64,000 nucleotides of DNA, taken from NCBI GenBank assembly GCA_016720925.1, contig JADKJR010000021.1, positions 1-64,000 of the forward strand, in the 5' to 3' direction. Source of the stretch: Betaproteobacteria bacterium (GTDB taxonomy: Bacteria; Pseudomonadota; Gammaproteobacteria; Burkholderiales; Usitatibacteraceae). The notes beneath the pieces were generated by a model that saw nothing but the letters and a program-made list of their open reading frames with translations, was not told the origin of the DNA and did not search any database. The translations under genes and the position numbers were made by a program. Positions 35,544 to 44,798 of the stretch are shown piece after piece (within the stretch, counting starts at the first letter, position 1; each line of letters starts with the position of its first letter).

Positions 35544-37492
35544 CGGTCCCGAATCATGAAGGGCGCGATGGGAGCAATGGGCTTGAAGGACACGCGCGCT
35601 CACCAGTGCTGCGGCGGCGATATTTCTGGTTTCTGGGTGGTTTTGTCACGATCCTGCTACTGTTGACGAGCGCGCCGGAAGCCTACTTTGCGTTTCGCGA
35701 AAACAAGGCGAATATTGCGCAGTTGCAGGCGGTCGAGGCGCGCCTGGCCGCCACGCAGGTCAGCAATTTTCTTGAGTATCAGGAGCGCCTGCTGGGGGAA
35801 ATCGATCGTCTGCCCTGGGCCGGCAGCGCGCTAACGGATGCCGATCGCGTTTCAGAGTATGAACGCCTGATGAAGCTGGTGCCGGCGATCATGGAAATCG
35901 AGCACGTCGATGCCTCGGGGAAAACCGCCATCCGGGTTTCGCGGACCGATCCCAATCAGGTGTCCGTCAAGCCGAGCACTGCCGGCGAAGGCGCGTTCCG
36001 GGACGCCAAACGTCTCATCAAGTGGTATTCGCCAACGTACCTGCGCGAAGGCAATGTGCCGTATGTGACGCTGGCATTGGCTGTGTCCGGGGGAACGGGT
36101 GGCGTGACAATTGCCGAAGTCAATCTCAAGTTCGTTGCGGATGTTGTTGCGCAGATGCGTTTCGGCGAGGCCGGGCATGCGTATGTCGTGGATGGTACGA
36201 ACAAGCTTGTCGCGCATCCCAATTTGAGTCTGGTCCTGCGAAGAATGGATGTGTCCGGCTTGCTGCCGGCCCATTTGCTGGTTCGCAAGAATCAGGATTT
36301 GACTCGCGCGGAGGCGAAAAACGGAGAACCCGGTGCCGCACATGCTGCGCAGGAGTCGGCATTTTTTGAGTCCGACGGGCTTGAGGGTGGGCGGGTGCTG
36401 TCTAGCGCGGTGCGCATCGATCCCACCGGCTGGTGGATCGTGGTCGAACAGCCCTACTCGGAAGCGCTGAGCAGCGTGTTCGGTACCCTGAGGCGCACGC
36501 TCGGCTTTGTGCTGCTCGGGTTGGCGCTCGCCTTTGCCGCCAGTTATATGCTGGCGCGCATGTTTGCTGCGCCGATATTGCGGGTTCAGCGTGGCGCGGC
36601 GCGGATTGGTGCTGGCGATCTTTCCGCGCGCATCGACCTGCAGTCTGGGGACGAAATCGAGGATCTGGCTGCTGAGTTCAACAAGATGGCGGGCCAACTC
36701 GAAAAGTACACGACCGGACTCGAAAAAATGGTCGCTGAAAAGACCGCGCAGCTGGAGCTTGCCAATCGCCACAAGTCGGAATTTCTGGCAAACATGTCCC
36801 ACGAGCTGCGGACCCCATTGAATGCCGTGATCGGCTTCTCGGAGGTGCTCAAGGAGCAGTACTTCGGGCCGATGAACGATAAACAGCAGGAGTATGTCCG
36901 CGACATCAATGAGTCAGGCCAGCATCTGCTTTCGCTGATTAATGACATCCTCGACCTGTCGAAAATCGAGGCAGGACGGATGGATCTCGATCTCACGCGC
37001 TTCAATCTGCCGGCCGCCATCGACAATGCGCTGGTGCTGGTTCGCGAACGGGCGCATCGGCATAACCTGCAGCTCAAGGCATCCATTTCGGCGGACATCG
37101 GCGACATGGTGGCTGATGAACGCAAGCTGAAGCAGATTTTGATCAACCTGCTGTCCAACGCCGTCAAGTTTTCCCACCCGAACGGGTGGGTTTTGGTGAC
37201 CGCATCCCGTGGTACAAGTGAAGTCCTGATATCCGTGAAGGATACCGGCCTGGGGGTCGCGCATGACGACCAGGCTGCCATATTCGAGGAGTTCCACCAA
37301 TTGAAAACAACCGGCAGTGCCAAACAGGAGGGGACGGGGTTGGGGCTGGCCCTCGCAAAACGGTTTACGGAACTTCATGGCGGACGCATCTGGATCGAAA
37401 GTGAGCTGGGCAAGGGCGCCACTTTCACCTTTACCCTGCCCGACCGCGAACTTCCGCCCTCCCAGTCGATGTCTCACCCACCGTCGCAATAA
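35540..37492 (+). CDS. Membrane sensor histidine kinase (periplasmic sensor-HAMP-HisKA-HATPase)
   Basis: In the 650-aa product TM1 is at about 29-50. A periplasmic sensor of about 270 residues looks like a double Cache domain (VTLALAVSGGTGGVTIAEVNL, GHAYVVDGTNKLVAHPNLS). TM2 is at about 321-342, then a HAMP linker and a coiled coil. HisKA has the phospho-accepting H421 (SHELRTPLN), and the ATPase domain has NLLSNAVKFS, DTGLGV and GTGLGLALAKRF. It lacks a receiver of its own. It overlaps the binding-protein gene by 4 nt and is followed 34 bp later by a response regulator. Confidence 0.93.
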   Translation: MTVPNHEGRDGSNGLEGHARSPVLRRRYFWFLGGFVTILLLLTSAPEAYFAFRENKANIAQLQAVEARLAATQVSNFLEYQERLLGEIDRLPWAGSALTDADRVSEYERLMKLVPAIMEIEHVDASGKTAIRVSRTDPNQVSVKPSTAGEGAFRDAKRLIKWYSPTYLREGNVPYVTLALAVSGGTGGVTIAEVNLKFVADVVAQMRFGEAGHAYVVDGTNKLVAHPNLSLVLRRMDVSGLLPAHLLVRKNQDLTRAEAKNGEPGAAHAAQESAFFESDGLEGGRVLSSAVRIDPTGWWIVVEQPYSEALSSVFGTLRRTLGFVLLGLALAFAASYMLARMFAAPILRVQRGAARIGAGDLSARIDLQSGDEIEDLAAEFNKMAGQLEKYTTGLEKMVAEKTAQLELANRHKSEFLANMSHELRTPLNAVIGFSEVLKEQYFGPMNDKQQEYVRDINESGQHLLSLINDILDLSKIEAGRMDLDLTRFNLPAAIDNALVLVRERAHRHNLQLKASISADIGDMVADERKLKQILINLLSNAVKFSHPNGWVLVTASRGTSEVLISVKDTGLGVAHDDQAAIFEEFHQLKTTGSAKQEGTGLGLALAKRFTELHGGRIWIESELGKGATFTFTLPDRELPPSQSMSHPPSQ

Positions 37493-37526
37493 TCATCGCA
37501 GCCAAAAAATGGACAAGGAGAAACCC

Positions 37527-37886
37527 ATGATATTGATTGTCGAGGACGATGAAAAAAGCCGTCGCCTTATGCGTGACGTGTTGCAGCATCAGGGCTATGA
37601 CGTCATGGAGACAGACCAGGGGGAAATTGCCGTCGAACTGATGCGCAAACTTCAGCCGGCGCTGGTGTTGATGGACATCCACCTTCCCGGTATTTCGGGC
37701 TTGGAGGCGATACGCGAAATTCGCGGTGACGCGTCGATTGCCGCGACGCCGGTCGTTGCGGTGACGGCGTCGGTGATGGGTAACGCGCGAGAAAAAATTC
37801 GCGACGCGGGTTTCGATGGCTTCGAACCGAAGCCCTTGAACCTCAAGGAATTCCTCAGCACCATTCGCAGGCTGGTTCCCGTCTGA
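37527..37886 (+). CDS. Single-domain response regulator (DivK/CheY-like)
   Basis: The product is 119 aa from ATG 37527, preceded by GGAG at 6 bp (a start at 37509 is less supported). It contains only a receiver domain: the acidic pair in VEDDEKS, the phosphorylation aspartate in VLMDIHLPG, the TAS switch and the lysine in EPKPLN. With no output domain, it must act by protein contact or pass phosphate on in a relay. It stands between the kinase and the receiver-cyclase fusion, so it may shuttle between them. Confidence 0.93.
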   Translation: MILIVEDDEKSRRLMRDVLQHQGYDVMETDQGEIAVELMRKLQPALVLMDIHLPGISGLEAIREIRGDASIAATPVVAVTASVMGNAREKIRDAGFDGFEPKPLNLKEFLSTIRRLVPV

Positions 37887-37923
37887 CCCATTACGCAATT
37901 CGCACAATTATCGCAAAGGCATC

Positions 37924-39111
37924 ATGGCTGCATCGCTCACTCCACCAACCCCGCCAACCTCTGGTACTGCGCAAGCTGGGCGTGCGCGCGCGACGGGCGA
38001 AATTCTGGTGGTGGATGACAACGCCGCCAACGTCAGATTGTTGTCAGATCTCCTCGCCTTTCATGGTTATCAGGTGCGTACGGCGCACGATGGCGAAGGC
38101 TGTCTCGCGGCCGTCGCTGAAAAGATTCCGGATCTGATATTGCTCGACGTGATCATGCCCGGCATGGATGGATTTTCTGTCTGTCGGTGCCTTCGTGGCG
38201 ATCCGCGGCACCAGATGCTGCCCATTGTTCTTGTCACGTCCCTCGATCCCCACGACGAGCGCGTGAAGGGGCTGGATGCCGGCGCGGATGACTTTCTTTC
38301 CAAGCCGATTCACGCGCCGGAATTACTGGCGCGGGTACGCTCGTTGCTCCGCGTGAAGTACCTCTACGAACAGGTACAAGCCCAGGCGCGTGAGTTGGCT
38401 TCCTGGAATGAAACACTCGAGGCGCGTGTCGCCGATGAGGTTGCCAAGAACGCACGCCTGGCGCGCCTGAAGCGCTTTGTGTCGCCGCAGTTGGCTGACC
38501 TGATCGTGGCGGGCGGCGCCGATGATCCGCTGAAATCCCACCGCCGGGAAATTGCCGTGGTCTTTATCGATTTGCGCGGCTTCACCGCCTTCGCGGAAAA
38601 TACCGAGCCGGAACGGGTGATGTCGGCTCTGCACGAATTCCATACCGCCATGGGGCGCATCGTCCAGCGCCATGCGGGTACTTTGGAGCGATTTACCGGT
38701 GATGGCATGATGGTGTTCTTTAACGATCCTGTGCCGATTCCCGAACCCGCAAAACGGGCGGTCGAAATGGCGCGAGAAATGCGCGATGCGGCCGGTCTCC
38801 TGGCGGCAAACTGGCGAAAGCACGGCTTTGAGTTGGGCGCCGGAATTGGCGTCGCATACGGCTTTGCGACACTCGGTGCGATCGGCTTTGAAGATCGCAT
38901 CGATTACAGCGCGATCGGCACGGTCACCAATCTGGCGGCGAGGCTGTGTTCCGAAGCGCCGGCTGGCGAGGTATATCTGTCGCAACGCGTTCACGCCGAG
39001 ATAGACGGGCAATTCAAGACCGAATCGCTCGGTGCAATTTCGATTCGCGGGCTGTCACGTTCGCAGCTTGCCTATCGGCTGCTTGAAACCCGCGAGCCAT
39101 CCACATCGTGA
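37924..39111 (+). CDS. Response regulator with class III adenylate/guanylate cyclase output
   Basis: The 395-aa product has a receiver at about 26-145 (D31/D32, phospho-acceptor D75, K127). A helical linker follows (about 146-185), then a class III cyclase catalytic domain (about 205-390). Metal-binding aspartates are D216 (AVVFIDLRGFTAF) and D260 (RFTGDGMMVFF), and the transition-state Asn/Arg lie in IGTVTNLAARL. It should make cAMP or cGMP when phosphorylated; ATP is the likelier substrate but this is not certain. Its stop overlaps the start of the LuxR-type gene by 4 nt (GTGA). Confidence 0.93.
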   Translation: MAASLTPPTPPTSGTAQAGRARATGEILVVDDNAANVRLLSDLLAFHGYQVRTAHDGEGCLAAVAEKIPDLILLDVIMPGMDGFSVCRCLRGDPRHQMLPIVLVTSLDPHDERVKGLDAGADDFLSKPIHAPELLARVRSLLRVKYLYEQVQAQARELASWNETLEARVADEVAKNARLARLKRFVSPQLADLIVAGGADDPLKSHRREIAVVFIDLRGFTAFAENTEPERVMSALHEFHTAMGRIVQRHAGTLERFTGDGMMVFFNDPVPIPEPAKRAVEMAREMRDAAGLLAANWRKHGFELGAGIGVAYGFATLGAIGFEDRIDYSAIGTVTNLAARLCSEAPAGEVYLSQRVHAEIDGQFKTESLGAISIRGLSRSQLAYRLLETREPSTS

Positions 39112-40193
39112 AGCGCTCCGTACAACTCGCGCATATTCGCCAGCTCTGCTGCCTGGGCTTCCCGGGCCAGTCGTTGATGCCTGCCCTGTTGCGCGCCGTA
39201 CGCGAATTCATTGGCGCCGACTCCGCCGGATTTTTCTGGGTGAATGCCCAGGGCGACATGACCAACCTGTTTGCGGAACGCATGCTTTCGCCCGGATTGA
39301 TGCGGCTGTATTTTGAGCGGCATTACGACGGCGCAGAACACCCGTTCCGCCAGGCATTTCTGCAGCGGGCGAGTTCACCGGAATTGGTGTCTTCCTCCAG
39401 CGCATCGCCCGAATTGCTGAAAACGGCGTACTACAACGATATCCTGCGGTACCTTGACGCGCACCACGTGATGTACTCGGTGATCCGCGACCAAGGCCAC
39501 GCGCTCGGGCAGCTTTCGTTGTATCGCCCGAAGAGTGCGGCGGCGTTCACGGCTCGCGAACGCGTTGCCGTCAATGACATCTCGCGCTATGTGGCGCACG
39601 CGGTCAGCTGTCCGGCCCCGCAAGCGGATCCGAAAGCCCAGTTTGTTGACTCGGATGACGAGGGACTGGTGGTCGTGGATAGCCGCGGCGCCATCATGCA
39701 GGGTGCCGCGCTGTCGCTCAAGCTGCTGGCCATGGCGACTCGCAGCCAATTCAGTCCGGCCAGTCCACCGCTGGCAACCGGTGACGTCGCGCCAGTGGTG
39801 GTCCTGCAGTTGATTGAACGGCTACACAAAGTACTGAACGGCCTGGCGGTGGCGGCACCCCGCGAACAAGTCGAAACCGCGTGGGGCCGCTTTATCCTGA
39901 GCGCCTATGCGTTGGGAAACGAAGAAGACAGACGTCCCGCGACAATTGGCATCCATGTTCGCCGCAAGGAACATATCGTCGTGAAGTTGGCGGAGGCGAT
40001 GGGTGCGCTGGATTTGTCGCCGCAACAGCGTGAGGTGGCGTTGCTGCTTGCGCAGGGAAAGAGCAATCAGGAAATCAGCACCGCGCTTAATGTCAGCAAT
40101 AACACTGCCAGTTATCACGTCAAGCAACTGTTCTTCCGGCTTGATGCGCATGATCGTGCCGACGCGGTGTCGCGCATCCTGGGAACCGGGTGA
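39108..40193 (+). CDS. LuxR-type helix-turn-helix regulator
   Basis: The product is 361 aa from GTG 39108, translationally coupled to the cyclase. Its C-terminus is a LuxR/FixJ-type HTH (LSPQQREVALLLAQGKSNQEISTALNVSNNTASYHVKQLFFRL, about 303-345). The first 170 residues look like a GAF-type sensory domain (VREFIGADSAGFFWVN). There is no receiver or autoinducer domain, so its input is a small molecule or a partner protein. A cyclic nucleotide made by the neighbour is one possibility, by inference only. It probably controls genes of this island. Confidence 0.87.
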   Translation: MKRSVQLAHIRQLCCLGFPGQSLMPALLRAVREFIGADSAGFFWVNAQGDMTNLFAERMLSPGLMRLYFERHYDGAEHPFRQAFLQRASSPELVSSSSASPELLKTAYYNDILRYLDAHHVMYSVIRDQGHALGQLSLYRPKSAAAFTARERVAVNDISRYVAHAVSCPAPQADPKAQFVDSDDEGLVVVDSRGAIMQGAALSLKLLAMATRSQFSPASPPLATGDVAPVVVLQLIERLHKVLNGLAVAAPREQVETAWGRFILSAYALGNEEDRRPATIGIHVRRKEHIVVKLAEAMGALDLSPQQREVALLLAQGKSNQEISTALNVSNNTASYHVKQLFFRLDAHDRADAVSRILGTG

Positions 40194-40290
40194 CGCGTGC
40201 ATCGGGCCGCGCGATTGCCGACTGCGTAATTCATGCGCGACCGCGATTCATGGCGTATATTGAGTCGCAGGAAACACACTGACACCCGAA

Positions 40291-41517
40291 TTGACCATGC
40301 TCGACATAAAAACCTTGTTCGTGGTGATGATTGCGACCAGCCTGCTGCTGGCCATATCGATGGCGGTTGCAGCCGGTATGCGATTTCGTGAAGGGGTCGG
40401 CCAATGGACCGGCGCGCTGGCCCTGCAGGCCGTGGTGTGTGTGTTTTATCTGGCGCGAGGCGAATGGCCGGACAAAGTCACCATCATCGTGCCGAATGCG
40501 TTGTTTGCCCTGTGCATCTCCCTGCAGGTGGCGGCAATCCTGGATTTTTATGACAAAAAGCTTGCGCCGGGTTGGCATTTGCTGCCACCCGTGCTGATAG
40601 TCAGCCTCTTTGCCTTCCTGATGGACAACCTTGCTGCACGGGTAGTCGTGACCGGCGTGGGGTTTGGCGGTGGCATGCTGGCGGCGGGGCTTATGCTTCA
40701 GCGGCTCGATGCGGGCCGCTCCAATCCCGCCCGCTTGATGGTAATCGGCGGATTCCTGGTAGCCGCGTTTACTTTGTTTGCGCGGGCCATCGTGATGATC
40801 ATCGACCCGACGATCATCAGGGACTTCACCACGCCATCCTATTTTCAGGGCGCGACTTTTCTTATCGCGCTTGGTGTCATCCTCGTCACGTCGGTGGGAT
40901 TTCTGCTTATGCATCAGGATCGCGCAGAGGAAGCGGCGCGGCGGCTCGCGGTGACGGACCCTCTGACCGGGACATTCAATCGCCGGACTTTCCTCGAACT
41001 CGGCGCCCGCGAAATTGCGCGCACACGCCGCGCCAAAGGCACGCTGTCGCTGTTGATGCTCGACCTCGATCATTTCAAGCGCGTGAACGATCAGCACGGT
41101 CATCAGGCCGGCGATGAGGCGCTTAAATGCGTGGTCGAATTACTGCAAGGCTGTTTACGCCGCGAGGATCTGCTGGTGCGATACGGTGGCGAGGAGTTTT
41201 GCGTGCTGTTGCCGAATGTGGCGCTGGTGCAGGCGACGCTATTGGCGGAGCGCGTGCGCGTCGCCGTCGAACGCGCCGGTTTCTCCTTTCGTGGCAAGCC
41301 AATTCCGTTGACGATCAGTGTCGGCATGGCGCTGTTGATACGCGATAGCGGCGAAGATATCGAGCGGCTGGTCAGCCGCGCCGACGAGGCACTCTATAGC
41401 GCCAAATCATCCGGGCGCAATCGCGTCGTGGTTTATCCCGAGAATTCGACCATTGCGCTACTGTCGCGCAGTCATATCCGCCCGGAAGATATTGATCTTG
41501 AGGCGGTCGCGGACTAG
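40291..41517 (+). CDS. Membrane diguanylate cyclase (7 TM helices + GGDEF)
   Basis: The 408-aa product has seven hydrophobic helices in the first 210 residues. A GGDEF domain follows, with the intact active site RYGGEEF (about 297-303) and an inhibitory I-site RRED five residues before it. It should make c-di-GMP and be feedback inhibited. The N-terminal 7-TM region has no recognised ligand-binding fold. It follows the LuxR-type gene by 97 bp and closes the signalling island; a palindromic repeat begins 17 bp after its stop. Confidence 0.93.
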   Translation: MTMLDIKTLFVVMIATSLLLAISMAVAAGMRFREGVGQWTGALALQAVVCVFYLARGEWPDKVTIIVPNALFALCISLQVAAILDFYDKKLAPGWHLLPPVLIVSLFAFLMDNLAARVVVTGVGFGGGMLAAGLMLQRLDAGRSNPARLMVIGGFLVAAFTLFARAIVMIIDPTIIRDFTTPSYFQGATFLIALGVILVTSVGFLLMHQDRAEEAARRLAVTDPLTGTFNRRTFLELGAREIARTRRAKGTLSLLMLDLDHFKRVNDQHGHQAGDEALKCVVELLQGCLRREDLLVRYGGEEFCVLLPNVALVQATLLAERVRVAVERAGFSFRGKPIPLTISVGMALLIRDSGEDIERLVSRADEALYSAKSSGRNRVVVYPENSTIALLSRSHIRPEDIDLEAVAD

Positions 41518-41533
41518 GCTTCTTCATGAATAT

Positions 41534-41601
41534 GAAACTCAAGCGCTGGCAAGGCTCACAGGCCAAAAACGCCTGAAACGCCGCGCCGGTGCTTGAGTTT
41601 T
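41534..41601 (+). repeat. Dispersed ~70-bp palindromic repeat, copy 6
   Basis: This is among the best-preserved copies: arms GAAACTCAAGCGCTGGC and GCGCCGGTGCTTGAGTTT, core CAGGCCAAAAACGCCTGAAA. It fills the convergent junction between the diguanylate cyclase gene and the RND permease gene. Confidence 0.88.
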
Positions 41602-41607
41602 GCTAGT

Positions 41608-44600
41608 TCAAATGTCGGCGCGCTTGTCCGACAGCACCGGCTCCGCCCCGCCGCCTGCGCTTCCATGCGGCGCATGCGCACCGATCGTCGCGGCGCCTTC
41701 GGCATGCGCATTGCGGGTGAACCACGCTTTCGCTTTCGCGCCCCAGGCATCGACGTAGGTATACAGCACCGGCACGACCACCAGCGTCAGCAGCGTCGAG
41801 GTCATCACGCCGCCGATGATGGCGCGGCCCATCGGCGCCTGGGTCTCTCCGCCGTCGCCCAGGCCGAGTGACATCGGCAGCATGCCGAATACCATCGCCA
41901 GCGTGGTCATCAGGATGGGACGCAGCCGAACCTGTCCCGCATCAAGTATCGCCTGGTGGCGCGGCTTGCCTTCGCGAATACCTTGATTGGTGAAGTCCAC
42001 GAGCAGGATGGCGTTCTTTGTCACCAATCCCATCAACATGATGAATCCGATCATGGAGAACAGGTTCAGCGTGGTTCCCGTCAACAGCAGCGCGAGGAAC
42101 ACGCCGATCAGGGCCAGCGGCAATGACGCCATGATCGCCAGCGGTTGCAGGAAACTGCCGAACTGCGATGCCAGGATCAGGTAAATGAATATCACCGCCA
42201 TTCCCAATGCCGCCAGCATCGCGTTAAAGGATTCGTTCATTTCCTGGGTTTGACCACCCACGTTGAAGCGGTATCCGGGCGGCAGTTCTGGCCCCATTTT
42301 TTTCAGCAAAGCCTCGACTTCGCTGCCGGCGTCGCCGGCGGGCCGGCCCTCCACACCCGCATAGATCGATACGCGGCGCTGCAGATCCAGCCGCTTGACC
42401 TGCTGCGCGCTGAACGTGGGAACGAACTCCGCCACTTGCCGCAATATCACCATCTGCGGCGTGCCATCGGCGTTGGTGCGGCTGCTGGTCATGTAAAGGT
42501 CGCCCAGGTCGCTGGCGATCCGCCTGTCGGATTTCGGCAGGCGCACATTGACGTCGTAGTTCTGGCCGTCCGCCGCCTGCCAGTGCGAAATCGTGTCGCC
42601 CGCAATCAGTGGACGCAGTGCGCGGCCAATCTGCGCGGTGTTCAGTCCCAGATCGCTGGCGAGCTCGTTATTAATGCGAACCGCGATCGTCGGATTGGCG
42701 CCACGCTCGCTGCTTTCGAGATCGGTAATGCCTTTTATTTTCGCCACTTCCTTCATCACGCCTTGCGAGAGCTCGGTCAGTTTTTCCGCATCCGGCCCGA
42801 GGATCGAGATGAAAATCGGCTTGTTCCAGCCAACGGAAAGCTCCATCCCGGCAATGGTGGCGAGCTTGGCGCGAATCGCCTGTTCAAGTTCCTTTTGCGA
42901 GCGTCGATGCGTGTCCTTCCGCTCGGAAAGCTTCAGGTTGATGCGTGAGTAGTTCTTGCCCTCATCGGTGCCCACATTGGTATCGGCGATGACAATTTCG
43001 GGGAAGGTCTTCAGTGCGTCTTCCACCTGGCGTGTCTTGGCGTCGGTGTATTCCAGGCTCGAACCGATCGGTGTATTGAGACGCAGCGAGATGAAGCCCT
43101 GATCGTTTTCCGGGACGAATTCGGTGCCGATCAACGGCACGATCAAAAAGCTGCCGACGAATGACGCCAGTGCGATGCCCAGCACTTTTTTGCGATTTGA
43201 CAGTGCCCATTTCAGCATCACGCCGTAGATTTCGTGCGCCTTCACCACCAGCCTTTCGATGGCGTCCATCATCCGCCCGAGCCACGGCACCCGCTTGAAA
43301 CGATCGCCCGGCGGATCGCGCCAGATCGAGGACAGCATCGGGTCCAGCGTGAAACTAACGAACAACGAAACCAGCACCGCGACGGCAACGGTAATGCCAA
43401 ATTGAACAAAGTAGCGCCCGATGATGCCGCTCATGAAGGCGATCGGCACAAACACTGCGATGATCGCAAATGTGGTGGCCATGACCGCCAGGCCAATTTC
43501 CTCGGTGCCTTCGTTGGCCGCTCGGAAGTGATTCTTGCCCATGCCGAGATGACGGACGATGTTTTCGCGCACGACAATGGCATCGTCGATCAACAGGCCG
43601 ATGCAAAGGCTCAATGCCATCAGCGTCAGGAAATTCAGCGTGAAGTGAAAAACGTAGAGCGCGATGAATGTTGAAATCACCGCAATTGGCAAGGTGAGCC
43701 CGGTGATGACCGTGCTGCGCCAGGAATGCAGGAACAGGAACACGATGATCACGGTCAGCACCGCGCCTTCGAGAATGGTTTCCTTGACGTTATCGAGTGA
43801 GCTCTTGATGCCATCCGAGGTGGCGTAAATCGTCTTGATTTCCACACCCTCGGGCAACAGTTTCTTCAGGTCGTCAACTGCTTTGCGAATGCCTTCGCCG
43901 GTTTCGACGATATTGGCGTCCTGAACCTTGAAAACGCCGATGCCGATGGAGCGCTTGCCGTTTATGCGCGCAATCGACGTCTCTTCCTGTTCGCCATCGA
44001 TCACTTCGGCGACCTGATGCAAATAAACCGGTGCGTTGCCTTGCCGCGCCACGATGATTTTTTCAAACCCCTTCGGATCCTTGATCTTGCCCTCGACCCT
44101 GACCAGTTGTTCGCCCGCGCCACTGGTAATGGTGCCCGACGGGAAATCCTGATTGGTGGCCTGGATGGCGTTGATGACTTGATCGACGCCGACCCCGTAG
44201 GACTGCATTTGCGCGGGCTTCAGGTTGATCAGCACCTGACGCACCACGCTGCCGCTGACATTGACCGCGCCGACGCCCGGTGCATTTTGCAGCCGCTTGA
44301 CGATGATCTGGTCGGTGATGGTGGATAGCTCGCGCGGGTTATGTTTTTCCGACACCACCGCAAGGTTCACGACGGGCTGCTGGTCCTGCCAATCCGCGCG
44401 GCTGACCAGCGGGTCCTTGGCCTCGCGCGGGAAGCCAGGGCGTATTTGCGCGACCTTGTCACGCACTTCCTGGGTGGCGGCGGCCATGTCGGTGCTCAAG
44501 CGAAATTCCGCCTGCAGGAAGCCCACGCCTTCGCGGGTGGTGGCGAATATCTTCTTCACGCCATTGACGGTATTGAGGACATTCTCAATGGGCTTGATGA

Positions 44601-44787
44601 GATCGTTCTCAACCTGCTCGGGAGATGCGCCAGGGTAATTGACGGATACGAATACGAAGGGATTGCTGACGTCCGGCATTTGTTCGACCGGCAGGCGGTT
44701 GTAGGAAAAAATGCCGAGGACGAGCAACGCCACCATGACCATGGTGGCGAAAACGGGCTGGTTAATGCTGGTTTTGGTAATCCACAT
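41608..44787 (-). CDS. RND efflux transporter permease (HAE-1 / AcrB-like)
   Basis: The 1059-aa product has the start MWITKTSINQPVFATMVMVALLVLGIFSYNRLPVEQMPDV, two large periplasmic loops and 12 helices. The proton-relay region in TM4 is LCIGLLIDDAIVVREN, with the two aspartates expected of proton-driven drug pumps. It exports hydrophobic or amphiphilic compounds with the adaptor encoded just upstream. No outer membrane TolC-like gene is in the window. The C-terminal tail is His/Ala/Gly-rich. The stop lies 6 bp from a palindromic repeat. Confidence 0.95.
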   Translation of the reverse strand: MWITKTSINQPVFATMVMVALLVLGIFSYNRLPVEQMPDVSNPFVFVSVNYPGASPEQVENDLIKPIENVLNTVNGVKKIFATTREGVGFLQAEFRLSTDMAAATQEVRDKVAQIRPGFPREAKDPLVSRADWQDQQPVVNLAVVSEKHNPRELSTITDQIIVKRLQNAPGVGAVNVSGSVVRQVLINLKPAQMQSYGVGVDQVINAIQATNQDFPSGTITSGAGEQLVRVEGKIKDPKGFEKIIVARQGNAPVYLHQVAEVIDGEQEETSIARINGKRSIGIGVFKVQDANIVETGEGIRKAVDDLKKLLPEGVEIKTIYATSDGIKSSLDNVKETILEGAVLTVIIVFLFLHSWRSTVITGLTLPIAVISTFIALYVFHFTLNFLTLMALSLCIGLLIDDAIVVRENIVRHLGMGKNHFRAANEGTEEIGLAVMATTFAIIAVFVPIAFMSGIIGRYFVQFGITVAVAVLVSLFVSFTLDPMLSSIWRDPPGDRFKRVPWLGRMMDAIERLVVKAHEIYGVMLKWALSNRKKVLGIALASFVGSFLIVPLIGTEFVPENDQGFISLRLNTPIGSSLEYTDAKTRQVEDALKTFPEIVIADTNVGTDEGKNYSRINLKLSERKDTHRRSQKELEQAIRAKLATIAGMELSVGWNKPIFISILGPDAEKLTELSQGVMKEVAKIKGITDLESSERGANPTIAVRINNELASDLGLNTAQIGRALRPLIAGDTISHWQAADGQNYDVNVRLPKSDRRIASDLGDLYMTSSRTNADGTPQMVILRQVAEFVPTFSAQQVKRLDLQRRVSIYAGVEGRPAGDAGSEVEALLKKMGPELPPGYRFNVGGQTQEMNESFNAMLAALGMAVIFIYLILASQFGSFLQPLAIMASLPLALIGVFLALLLTGTTLNLFSMIGFIMLMGLVTKNAILLVDFTNQGIREGKPRHQAILDAGQVRLRPILMTTLAMVFGMLPMSLGLGDGGETQAPMGRAIIGGVMTSTLLTLVVVPVLYTYVDAWGAKAKAWFTRNAHAEGAATIGAHAPHGSAGGGAEPVLSDKRADI

Positions 44788-44798
44788 GATGGCTCTTT

